Positions 18,101 through 25,080 of a stretch of 25,080 nt of DNA are shown piece by piece. The DNA comes from Bordetella parapertussis. Lineage in GTDB: Bacteria; Pseudomonadota; Gammaproteobacteria; Burkholderiales; Burkholderiaceae_C. The stretch is from positions 1 through 25,080 of the forward strand of contig CAMDXA010000029.1 in assembly GCA_945878065.1 (NCBI GenBank), in the 5' to 3' direction. The notes beneath the pieces are model-generated. The model saw only the letters and a program-made list of their open reading frames with translations. It did not search any database and was not told the origin of the DNA. The position numbers and the translations under genes are program-made. The stretch's first letter is position 1; each line of letters starts with the position of its first letter.

Positions 18101-19699
18101 TCACTGTCGCAAGAACAATTTGTACACTTGGTTGTCGGTTTCATCCACATGCGGATAGCCGACGGTCAGCAAGAACTTTTCAAAACTGGCCTGGTCCTTG
18201 TGTGGCACTTGCAGGCCCACCAAAATCCTTCCATAGTCAGCGCCTTGGTTGCGGTAATGAAACAGGCTGATGTTCCACCCGGCGCGCATAGAAGATAAAA
18301 ACTTCATCAAAGCCCCCGGTTTTTCTGGAAACACAAACCGCAACAAACGTTCGTCGTGCGCCAACTGTGTGCGCCCCCCCACCATGTGGCGGATATGTTC
18401 TTGCGCCAAATCGTCCTGCGTCAAATCAAGGGCTTTGAAGCCATGCTTATCCAAATGCGCGGCAATCTTGGTACTTTGCCCCGGTGCACTGGTGGTCAAG
18501 CCCACAAACACATGGGCTTTGTTGGCATCGCTGATGCGGTAGTTGAATTCGGTGATGGAGCGCGGCGCTTGGCTGCCTCCAAACGCAGGCAAGTCGCCCA
18601 GCACGCTGCAAAAGCGTTTGAAACTGCCGCGCTCTTCGGGAATGGTCACAGCAAACAAGGCTTCACTTTCTTCACCGACTTGGGCGCGTTCTGCCACAAA
18701 CCGCAAACGGTCAAAGTTGATGTTGGCGCCACACAGTACCGCAGCATAAGTTTCGCCTTGTGTTTTGTGTTGGGCCACATATTTTTTGATGGCAGCTACT
18801 GCCATGGCGCCTGAGGGTTCAACGATGCTGCGGGTGTCGACAAACACATCTTTGATGGCGGCACAAACCGCGTCCGTGTCAACGCTCACGAATTCATCCA
18901 CCAAGCCGCGTGCAATGCGAAAAGTTTCTTCGCCCACCAATTTCACCGCCGTGCCATCGGCAAACAAACCCACATCATCCAAGGCTATGCGTTTGCCTGC
19001 ATTCACCGATCGCAACATCGCGTCTGAGTCATGGGTTTGCACGCCGATGATTTTGACTTCGGGGCGCACCGCCTTGATGTAGTTGGCCACACCGGAAATC
19101 AAACCTCCACCCCCCACAGCTACAAACACCGCATGCAATGGCCCTTGGTGTTGGCGCAGCATTTCCATGGCGATCGTGCCTTGACCGGCGATCACTTCAG
19201 GGTCATCAAACGGATGGATGAATGTCAGGCCATGGCGAACACCCAGTTTCACTGCATACGCATAGGCATCTGAATAACTGTCGCCAAACAACACCACCTC
19301 ACCGCCCAAGGCTTTGACCGCATCTATTTTGAGCGCAGGTGTGGTGACCGGCATGACGATCACCGCACGAGTGACTAGTTTTCTGGCGGCCAATGCCACG
19401 CCTTGCGCATGGTTACCGGCCGAGGCGCAGACCACGCCTTTTTTCAATTCGGCGGGCGTCAACTGCACCATCTTGTTATAGGCTCCGCGCAGTTTGAAAC
19501 TGAACACCGGTTGCTGGTCTTCACGCTTGAGCAGCACTTGGTTGTTGAGTTTTTTGCTGAGTACCGGTGCCACGTCCAGCGCAGACTCATGCGCCACGTC
19601 ATAGACCTTGGCGGTCAGGATTTTTTTTAAATAATCGGCAGGGGTGAGCTTGCGCTTTTGGGGTTTGCGGGCTGTGTCTGAAGGTGTGTTTGCGGGCAT
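18101..19699 (-). CDS. ilvA: Threonine ammonia-lyase, biosynthetic
   Basis: 532 residues. IlvA turns threonine into 2-oxobutanoate, the first step of isoleucine synthesis. The PLP lysine is Lys69 in SFKLRGAYNKM, and the glycine loop is VGGGGLISGVANYI. The catalytic part spans about residues 20-335. The C-terminal 190 residues hold two ACT-like regulatory domains (for example ALFAVTIPEERGSFKRFC and LLRFVFPEKPGALMKFL), so feedback control by isoleucine is expected. The first 16 residues are a basic tail before the usual start of homology. It converges with the DUF2442 gene and is divergent from the OsmC gene. Confidence 0.96.
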   Translation of the reverse strand: MPANTPSDTARKPQKRKLTPADYLKKILTAKVYDVAHESALDVAPVLSKKLNNQVLLKREDQQPVFSFKLRGAYNKMVQLTPAELKKGVVCASAGNHAQGVALAARKLVTRAVIVMPVTTPALKIDAVKALGGEVVLFGDSYSDAYAYAVKLGVRHGLTFIHPFDDPEVIAGQGTIAMEMLRQHQGPLHAVFVAVGGGGLISGVANYIKAVRPEVKIIGVQTHDSDAMLRSVNAGKRIALDDVGLFADGTAVKLVGEETFRIARGLVDEFVSVDTDAVCAAIKDVFVDTRSIVEPSGAMAVAAIKKYVAQHKTQGETYAAVLCGANINFDRLRFVAERAQVGEESEALFAVTIPEERGSFKRFCSVLGDLPAFGGSQAPRSITEFNYRISDANKAHVFVGLTTSAPGQSTKIAAHLDKHGFKALDLTQDDLAQEHIRHMVGGRTQLAHDERLLRFVFPEKPGALMKFLSSMRAGWNISLFHYRNQGADYGRILVGLQVPHKDQASFEKFLLTVGYPHVDETDNQVYKLFLRQ

Positions 19700-19712
19700 G
19701 CGTTGAATTCCT

Positions 19713-19726
19713 AATCAAGCTTGATT
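19713..19726. promoter_or_regulatory. 14-bp perfect palindrome between ilvA and the OsmC gene
   Basis: AATCAAGCTTGATT is a perfect inverted repeat in the 122-bp divergent gap, 14 bp before the ilvA start codon. The position suggests an operator for ilvA, but I recognise no specific regulator. A chance palindrome cannot be excluded. Confidence 0.35.
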
Positions 19727-19821
19727 CTCACGCATCGTGCTGGCAAATCATTTGTTTCAACTTGGATTTATGAACATATGGCAAATTGGCCGACAATTCT
19801 TGCCATTCAAGGAGAACGCAG

Positions 19822-20271
19822 ATGGAATGCACCGTCAGTTGGACCGGCGCGAGCGGCACTCGCTCTGCCATGGGGTTTGTCGCCGAAACCGGCAGTGGCC
19901 ATGTGATTGCCATGGATGGCGCACCTGACCCAGACAAGCCCGACCAAAGTGGTCAAAACATGGCTGCGCGACCGATGGAATTGTTGTTGGCCGGTGCAGG
20001 CGGTTGCACGGCTTATGACGTGGTGTTGATGCTCAAGCGCGGCAGGCACTCAGTCGTCGGGTGCAGCGTGACACTCAGTGCAGAACGCGCTGACACCGAC
20101 CCCAAAGTCTTCACGCGCATCAATATGCATTTCACCGTGCGCGGCACAGGCATTGCAGCCAATGTGGTCGAACGTGCCATCAAGCTGAGCCACGACAAAT
20201 ATTGCTCGGCCAGCATCATGCTCGGCAAAACCGCTGACATCACCACCAGCTTTGAAGTGATAGAAGTTTGA
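19822..20271 (+). CDS. OsmC family protein
   Basis: 149 residues from ATG 19822, chosen because AAGGAGAAC lies just upstream; a longer frame from 19786 has no such site. OsmC and Ohr proteins reduce organic peroxides with a pair of cysteines. Here Cys62 (AGAGGCTAYDVV) and Cys128 (SHDKYCSAS) are at the expected places. The sequence resembles the YhfA-like branch of the family rather than classical Ohr, so a general OsmC/YhfA name is safer. The gene is divergent from ilvA and convergent with coq7. Confidence 0.9.
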   Translation: MECTVSWTGASGTRSAMGFVAETGSGHVIAMDGAPDPDKPDQSGQNMAARPMELLLAGAGGCTAYDVVLMLKRGRHSVVGCSVTLSAERADTDPKVFTRINMHFTVRGTGIAANVVERAIKLSHDKYCSASIMLGKTADITTSFEVIEV

Positions 20272-20298
20272 TCAACTACGACGCTTTGCGTTGTTGAT
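20271..20298. terminator. Possible bidirectional terminator between OsmC gene and coq7
   Basis: A bulged hairpin has ATCAAC pairing with GTTGAT and ACGC pairing with GCGT around TTT in the 38-bp convergent gap. There is no clear T run on either side, so the strength is doubtful. Confidence 0.35.
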
Positions 20299-20309
20299 GG
20301 TTATTCATA

Positions 20310-20984
20310 TCAAATGCGGTGTGCCACGGTTGTCATGAGTTTGGCTGCCAACCGCATGGCCTCGGTAATAGGTTTGGGCAAGGGTTGAGCCCCGGCTTTT
20401 TGCGCGTCTGCCGCATGCTCGGCTTCGTCTTGTTTCATTTGCTCCACCACCGCGCGTGACGCCAAATCAGCCAATGGCAAACGATGCATATGTTCTTGCA
20501 AATGTGCTTCTACCTGCCGCTCGGTTTCCACCACAAAGCCTAGACTGATTTTGTCGCCACCGAGCTTGCCTGCCAGGTAACCCAACCCGAATGCGCCCGC
20601 ATACCAGAGCGGATTGAGCACACTGGGACGCGCACCCAAATCTGCCAACCGCGCTTCGGTCCACGCCAAATGGTCGGTCTCTTCGGCACTGGCGTGCTGA
20701 AAATGTGCCTTTAGCACAGGGTCGCGTGTGGCCAGCGACTGTGAGGCATACAAAGCCTGCGCGCATACTTCACCGACATGGTTCACCCGCATCAACGCAC
20801 CTGCTTGCGAGCGCTCAGCGTCATTCAGCGCCACCGTGTTGATACCTTGCGCCGGATAGGGGCGGCTGGCGTGGTGTTTGGTGAATACGGTTCTCAATGC
20901 CTTGTCAACGGTAACCAGACATTCGTCGACAAATCCAGCGCGATTTGTATGAACATGGACGGATTTGATTTCAAAAGTATTCAT
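20310..20984 (-). CDS. coq7: Coq7-type demethoxyubiquinone hydroxylase
   Basis: 224 residues. Coq7 is a di-iron monooxygenase that adds the C6 hydroxyl in ubiquinone synthesis. Diiron ligands are visible: Glu72 in MRVNHVGEVCAQAL, Glu102 and His105 in SAEETDHLAW, Glu in FVVETERQVEAHL, and Glu-x-x-His in KQDEAEHAADA near the C-terminus. The hydrophobic stretch LNPLWYAGAFGLGYLAGKLGG probably touches the membrane. Coq7 replaces the flavin enzyme UbiF in many betaproteobacteria. The N-terminal extension before VDKALRTVF is about 25 residues, and the Shine-Dalgarno is weak, so a different start is possible. Confidence 0.92.
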   Translation of the reverse strand: MNTFEIKSVHVHTNRAGFVDECLVTVDKALRTVFTKHHASRPYPAQGINTVALNDAERSQAGALMRVNHVGEVCAQALYASQSLATRDPVLKAHFQHASAEETDHLAWTEARLADLGARPSVLNPLWYAGAFGLGYLAGKLGGDKISLGFVVETERQVEAHLQEHMHRLPLADLASRAVVEQMKQDEAEHAADAQKAGAQPLPKPITEAMRLAAKLMTTVAHRI

Positions 20985-21133
20985 TTATCGAGTGTGCAGG
21001 AGTTTTGATGCCGATTTGCAGTGGTTGACTTGTGGCGGAAATGCAGAAAAGTCACGAAATTGAAATATAGGCTGGTAAAGATGAATGGGTTGGAAAAACC
21101 AGATTAACCTTTTTTTATTTCGGAGCCTTACCC

Positions 21134-22582
21134 ATGAAAAAAACCTCAACCTTTTCCCCCACACGCGTGTCCATGGCAGTCGCCGTGGTGTGCATTGGCA
21201 TCAGCATGCCTGCATTTGCGCAAATGGAAACCAAGTTGACCGGCCGTGTGCACTATGACGCCCGCCGCGTCATTAACAGCGATTTGTTCAAAATCACGGA
21301 CCGTGACTCTGCCACAGCAGGAGATAGTTTTGAATTGCGTCGTGCGCGCATCGGATTTACTGGCAGCTACAACAAACAAATCCAATTTGAAGGCGTGGCC
21401 AATGCAGTTGGCAGTACCACCAACATCATTGACACGGGTTTCATTAACTACGGCTACAACAAACAAGGTCAAGTCAGAGTAGGCCGTTTCAAGCAACCGT
21501 TTTCTCTGGAAGAAAACACCAGTTCAAATAACATCGATTTCATGGAGCGTTCCTACGTCAACCAAATCATTCCAGGTAAAAAACTTGGCATCATGTTGCA
21601 TGGTGTTAACGAAGCGGGTTTCACCTATGGTGCGTCTGTTTACCAGCAGGACTTTAACGAGTTAACCAACCAAAGCCCGATTGGTTCGCAATATGCATTA
21701 CGTTTGACCGGCAATTTGGCGAAATTAGCCAAAATTTCCGACAGCACCGTGGTTCACGTTGGCGTTGGTGGGGTCAAAGGTAAGTATGAGCAAACTGCAG
21801 CAACCAGTGGCGATACATCAAAAACAGTTGCATCCACAACAAGATCGACTATTGTGAGTTTCAGGGACGAGAACAGGGGCTTGGCGAATGCCTACAGACT
21901 TCAAATTGCCGGTGACGTGCTTGGCACTGCAGCTTACGGTTCTACAGCCAGTGGTGTGGTTAATGTTGCTCAAAATATGAGTGGCATGGAATTGGCAGTG
22001 GCACAAGGGCCATTTAAATTTCAGGCTGAAATGGCAAACTCCAAATACAATGCCGAGTCGTCCCGTTGTAATTACTTGGCTTCAACTACCGGAGGTTGTG
22101 CATTGCTTGGCGTAGCAAACATCAATGCCACTGTGAAAACACAATATCTTTCTTTCCTTTGGAACATTACCGGTGAAGATTTCGGCAAAAGCTATGCAAA
22201 TGGCTCTTTTGGTGGAGTTAAACCTACATCAGAATTCATGAAAGATTATGGTGGTGTAGTAGGTAACGGTACCGGTGCTTGGCAATTGGGTTACCGAGTA
22301 TCCAGCTACGATGCATCGATAGTACAAACCGCTACAGGTACAGGTATAGATAAATCGATCAATGATGGAGTAGATAACGACATATCACGTTACCAAAATA
22401 GCCCAACTGCAACTACACAAACATTAGCCCTTAACTGGATTTTGAATTCCAACGCAAGGGTCATGTTTAACTACGCGACTACAAAATTTGGCAGCTCTGT
22501 GGAGTATCTTGATACAGGCGCTGATGGATCCACCACAAACCGCGAAGACATCATCTCTGTTCGTACCCAGTTCAATTTCTGA
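21134..22582 (+). CDS. OprO/OprP-type outer-membrane porin
   Basis: 482 residues. A Sec signal peptide of about 30 residues ends in PAFA with Gln after it. The protein matches the phosphate-selective porin O/P family: SFELRRARIGFTGSY near residues 70-84, VRVGRFKQPFSLEENTSSN near 115-133, IDFMERSYV, and the final Phe in RTQFNF, typical of beta-barrel proteins. Family members form trimers and carry anions such as phosphate or pyrophosphate, but many close relatives have other or unknown substrates. Surface loops in the second half are long and compositionally different. An intrinsic terminator follows. A gap of 149 bp separates it from the divergent coq7. Confidence 0.85.
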   Translation: MKKTSTFSPTRVSMAVAVVCIGISMPAFAQMETKLTGRVHYDARRVINSDLFKITDRDSATAGDSFELRRARIGFTGSYNKQIQFEGVANAVGSTTNIIDTGFINYGYNKQGQVRVGRFKQPFSLEENTSSNNIDFMERSYVNQIIPGKKLGIMLHGVNEAGFTYGASVYQQDFNELTNQSPIGSQYALRLTGNLAKLAKISDSTVVHVGVGGVKGKYEQTAATSGDTSKTVASTTRSTIVSFRDENRGLANAYRLQIAGDVLGTAAYGSTASGVVNVAQNMSGMELAVAQGPFKFQAEMANSKYNAESSRCNYLASTTGGCALLGVANINATVKTQYLSFLWNITGEDFGKSYANGSFGGVKPTSEFMKDYGGVVGNGTGAWQLGYRVSSYDASIVQTATGTGIDKSINDGVDNDISRYQNSPTATTQTLALNWILNSNARVMFNYATTKFGSSVEYLDTGADGSTTNREDIISVRTQFNF

Positions 22583-22619
22583 TCTGAATTACGCTTAACA
22601 CCTCCAAGGCGTTACTTAT

Positions 22620-22653
22620 AAACCCACTGTGGCAACACAGTGGGTTTTTTTTT
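22620..22653 (+). terminator. Intrinsic terminator after the first porin
   Basis: Arms AACCCACTGTG (22621-22631) and CACAGTGGGTT (22636-22646) pair perfectly around a GCAA loop and run into nine T bases. This is the best terminator in the window, so the first porin is probably its own transcription unit. Confidence 0.95.
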
Positions 22654-22677
22654 GCCTGCTTTAAGTGGCGCAAAGCA

Positions 22678-22696
22678 AATAGGAATGATTCGCATT
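22678..22696. promoter_or_regulatory. Fur-box-like site before the second porin
   Basis: AATAGGAATGATTCGCATT, or AATGCGAATCATTCCTATT on the other strand, resembles known Fur sites, with the core AATCATT preceded by AATGCG. It lies 124 bp before the start codon used for the second porin. TATTAT at 22702-22707 could be the -10 box; the matching -35 would fall inside the site, where a repressor would block it. Confidence 0.55.
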
Positions 22697-22819
22697 TAGT
22701 GTATTATCTGGGTTGTCGTTGCTTGTCATTAGCACTTGCTGAGTGACTTTCACACAGCGCCATTGCCTCAAGGCAAGCACATGTCAAACCCCGATAAACG
22801 ATCTAAATGGAGTCACTGT

Positions 22820-23947
22820 ATGAAAAATATTCTGGTTGTTCTTTTCGGCATGGCCATTGCCGGTCAAGCGCTGGCAGATGTCGAAGTCGCCGCCGGTGTC
22901 AAGTTGTATGGCGTGCTGGACCAAGCCGTGCAATCGCAGGCGCTGACCGATTCCATCAGCACCACCGCTGGTCAAAAATATGTCGGTATGTACGCTGCGG
23001 TGTCAACCAGCCGTTTGGGTGTCAGAGCTGAGCGTGATCTCGGTGGCAGCACCAAAGCACATATTCAAATCGAAATAGAACTCAAGCCTGACAAAGCCAA
23101 GGGCCTGCTCAGCACCACATCCAACCGAGGAAATTTTGTGGGCCTCAGTGGAAAAGCCGGTACGGTGCGCATGGGCACGCAAGAAACCATGGCCTATGAA
23201 ACATTTGCCATGGATGCCAATGGCCGCACCGAATACAAACCACAGTTGTGGCGTTTGACACAAACCAAAGGAGACGCTGTTTCCCAAGGCGACCGTGCAG
23301 GTAATTCCGTGAAGTACATCACCCCATCATTTTCTGGTTTCACAGGGCATGCCTTGGCGGCATTTGGAGAGGGCAACACGCGATACCAATCGCTCGCCAT
23401 CAAATACCAACAAGACAAGATAAAAGCGGTACTCGTCAGAGACAGCACTGACAACGCCAAAGGAAAATTGTGTGCACCAGGTACCAACTGCACAGACGGC
23501 GTTGCATATGACGGTTCCACGGTGGGCAATTCAAATTCGTTGGTGTGGGGCGGCTCAGACACAGACAAAGTGTTCAGGAACATTGCCGCTGCCAGTTACG
23601 ACCTTGGCCCTGCGCAGCTGAACTACATATATGCCAAGGCTTACACCACGGCATACAACAAAGTCGGCAGTTTGACCACGCACACCGTGGGCGTCAAAGT
23701 ACCCGTGGACGCATTCACGTTTGCGCTGAGTGCTGGAACTGGCACCTTGGATTCATACACCACCGCCAGCGCAAGCAGTTTGACCGCAGGTGACGCAAAA
23801 CTTGCCGATACCACCCTTGGTGCTTATTACGCCTTTGACAAATCAACCTCGGCGTATTTCGTGGGCAGTCTGACAAGGATTGGCAGCCAAAGTGTGCAAG
23901 CCGGATCGGTCAAAACAGCAAACATCGGTTTGCAGTACAAGTTTTAA
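22820..23947 (+). CDS. General outer-membrane porin (Porin_4 family)
   Basis: 375 residues from ATG 22820; this start gives a clean signal peptide (ending GQALA, cleaved before DVEVAAGV), and GGAG lies upstream. An ATG at 22781 is also in frame but would put 13 extra polar residues before the signal. The protein is a Gram-negative porin: VKLYGVLDQAV at the mature start, then SRLGVRAERDLGGSTKAHIQIE, VGLSGKAGTVRMGTQET and a C-terminal GLQYKF with the barrel-closing Phe. Trimeric porins of this family allow diffusion of small hydrophilic solutes. A Fur-like site upstream suggests iron-dependent control. No strong terminator was seen after the stop. Confidence 0.9.
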   Translation: MKNILVVLFGMAIAGQALADVEVAAGVKLYGVLDQAVQSQALTDSISTTAGQKYVGMYAAVSTSRLGVRAERDLGGSTKAHIQIEIELKPDKAKGLLSTTSNRGNFVGLSGKAGTVRMGTQETMAYETFAMDANGRTEYKPQLWRLTQTKGDAVSQGDRAGNSVKYITPSFSGFTGHALAAFGEGNTRYQSLAIKYQQDKIKAVLVRDSTDNAKGKLCAPGTNCTDGVAYDGSTVGNSNSLVWGGSDTDKVFRNIAAASYDLGPAQLNYIYAKAYTTAYNKVGSLTTHTVGVKVPVDAFTFALSAGTGTLDSYTTASASSLTAGDAKLADTTLGAYYAFDKSTSAYFVGSLTRIGSQSVQAGSVKTANIGLQYKF

Positions 23948-24249
23948 TGGCGCATATTTCATGGCTTACTGATCACTTGTATGAGCAAAACCGCAAATTC
24001 AATCAAATACTACTTAAATTCTTTAAATTTGATTTAATTGAAACTTAATAAAACAATACACCAAAATCATCGATGGTCTTTGTTGCCCGAAGACAACGAG
24101 ATGCCCATTTATTTGGTCAAAGACATTGCTTCGCCACATGGGCTCGGGTCAAATAGTGTCAGCTTCCTAAATGGAGGTTGGCCCGGGGATCCGGTGGTTG
24201 AAAAACCGCAGTTCCGGAGCCCTTTGTTTAACCCTTGGAGAAAATTGAA
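23948..24249 (+). promoter_or_regulatory. 302-bp intergenic leader between the second and third porins
   Basis: No gene is firmly supported here. An A+T-rich part (about 23995-24060) has TTAAATT at 24014 and 24023, a related TTTAATT at 24033, and the inverted repeat TTAAAT-TTG-ATTTAA at 24023-24037. A short hairpin GTCTT/AAGAC lies near 24075-24095, and a GGTT-GAAA-AACC hairpin near 24199-24210. These could form a regulated promoter and leader for the third porin. GGAG at 24237-24240 is the ribosome-binding site of the porin. Confidence 0.45.
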
Positions 24250-24253
24250 ATGA
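24101..24253 (+). CDS. Possible 50-residue leader ORF overlapping the third porin start
   Basis: An open frame from ATG 24101 (or TTG 24038) ends with a TGA that overlaps the porin ATG as ATGA. The 50-residue product starts MPIYLVKDIASPHG and has no signal peptide, membrane segment or recognised domain. The overlap would allow translational coupling, but there is no strong ribosome-binding site before the ATG, and the frame may be chance. Confidence 0.2.
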   Translation: MPIYLVKDIASPHGLGSNSVSFLNGGWPGDPVVEKPQFRSPLFNPWRKLK

Positions 24254-25080
24254 AAAAAACCCTCGTTGCAGTTGCAGCATTGGCCGCCGCTACAGGCGCA
24301 ATGGCTGAAGTCACTATCTCTGGCTTTATCGACCAAGCTTGGAACACCCAACGCACTACCACAGCAGCTGGTCAAAGCACTACGATCAAATCACTTGGTC
24401 ACAATGCGATTGGTCAGGACGCATTGAGATTCAGCGTCAGCGAAGATCTTGGAGACGGTATGAAAATTACCGCTGGAGTTAACACAATTTTTAATTCGAC
24501 TGGTAATGCAGCAGCCGCGGCAACAACGACACCAGCAAACTCTGTGTCAGTGGATGCAGGTTCCGGTCTAACTCTCTCCTCTGGATTCGGTAGCGTCTTT
24601 CTGGGTCAAGGCTACGGCGCAATTTGGAATACAGGTGCAATGGCTGACCCAACAGGTTATGGCGGTGGAATTGGTATGGTTCACAAGGTTGGTGATGGTG
24701 GTGGATATGGCAACGCAGTTGCATACACCTTCCCTCAAGTCATATCTGGTTTGAGCGCAACAATTGGTCATGCCCCAGGTGAGGTTGCCACAGGCTACGG
24801 TGATGCTACTGATGTTGCAGTAGCTTACACAACTGGCGGTTTAACGCTTGCAACAGGATATGCCAAAGGTACATCCACTGGTGCAGCAACAGGCTTTACA
24901 ACCGCTCCAGTAACTGGTGCAACAGCAGTCGCCACAGAGGCAATTACTGCTGGAGCCCGAAGCACAGTCCAAGCTTTTACTGTTACCTATGACTTTGGCA
25001 TGGCCAAGGTTTATGGTGGCTACAACACCCTCCAAACTGGCGGTGATGTTGATCAAAAGGCAAACTCCACCATCTACGGT
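24250..25080 (+). CDS. General outer-membrane porin (Porin_4 family), 5' part
   Basis: 277 codons are visible and the gene runs past the window end. GGAG lies 9 bp before the ATG. The signal peptide MKKTLVAVAALAAATGAMA is followed by EVTISGFIDQAW, the usual first strand of these porins. ALRFSVSEDLGDGMKITAGV and GFGSVFLGQG carry the family pattern. Two loops are rich in Ala, Thr and Gly (residues near 80-95 and 205-235), which is common in surface loops. It differs from the second porin enough to be a separate paralogue rather than a recent copy. Confidence 0.9.
   Translation, partial: MKKTLVAVAALAAATGAMAEVTISGFIDQAWNTQRTTTAAGQSTTIKSLGHNAIGQDALRFSVSEDLGDGMKITAGVNTIFNSTGNAAAAATTTPANSVSVDAGSGLTLSSGFGSVFLGQGYGAIWNTGAMADPTGYGGGIGMVHKVGDGGGYGNAVAYTFPQVISGLSATIGHAPGEVATGYGDATDVAVAYTTGGLTLATGYAKGTSTGAATGFTTAPVTGATAVATEAITAGARSTVQAFTVTYDFGMAKVYGGYNTLQTGGDVDQKANSTIYG

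Noticed and set aside
21045..21075. Pho box before the OprO/OprP-type porin
   Set aside because: GTCACGAAATTGAAAT gives only a partial match to the two CTGTCAT half sites, too weak to call.
22736..22819. Longer N-terminus of the second porin (TTG 22736 or ATG 22781)
   Set aside because: It would put polar residues in front of a normal signal peptide; ATG 22820 gives a better start with GGAG upstream.

Overview
The window looks like a chromosomal segment of a betaproteobacterium, most likely Burkholderiales and probably Comamonadaceae-like. I infer this from protein similarity, from the block gltBD - mlaFEDACB - ABC exporter pair - ibaG - murA - hisGD, from the short HisZ-dependent HisG, and from the general porins at the right end. 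The species cannot be fixed from sequence alone. No rRNA, tRNA, CRISPR array or insertion-sequence transposase was seen.

Positions 1-13125 (all + strand) are a dense housekeeping block. They hold the 3' end of gltB with gltD (glutamate synthase), then mlaF-E-D-A-C-B (retrograde phospholipid transport and outer-membrane lipid asymmetry). A DrrA/YadG-type ABC ATPase with its permease, ibaG (BolA family), murA (peptidoglycan precursor) and hisG-hisD (histidine) follow. Many junctions are ATGA overlaps or gaps under 50 bp, so large parts are probably cotranscribed. The his cluster stops after hisD at a REP-like palindromic intergenic element; hisC does not follow.

Positions 13311-17650 (- strand) read, in transcription order, as a gspE remnant, gspF, an HAD-type 5'-nucleotidase and an ABC permease-ATPase of the BacA/YddA type. 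The gspE remnant keeps only its C-terminal part. It meets, at about 17633, a DUF4160 gene on the + strand that has lost its own N-terminus. A DUF2442 gene follows. This is a recombination scar with genes broken on both sides.

Positions 18101-20984 hold ilvA (-), an OsmC-family gene (+) and coq7 (-). Positions 21134-25080 hold three consecutive outer-membrane porins on the + strand: one OprO/OprP-type and two general porins, the last cut by the window edge. A strong terminator follows the first porin. A Fur-box-like site precedes the second. The third has a structured AT-rich leader with a small ORF overlapping its start.

The clearest anomalies are the gspE/DUF4160 breakpoint, the Fur-like site in front of a porin, the REP-like element at the truncated his operon, and a Gly/Thr/Ala-rich insertion in HisD. 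I found no convincing wholly new multi-gene system.
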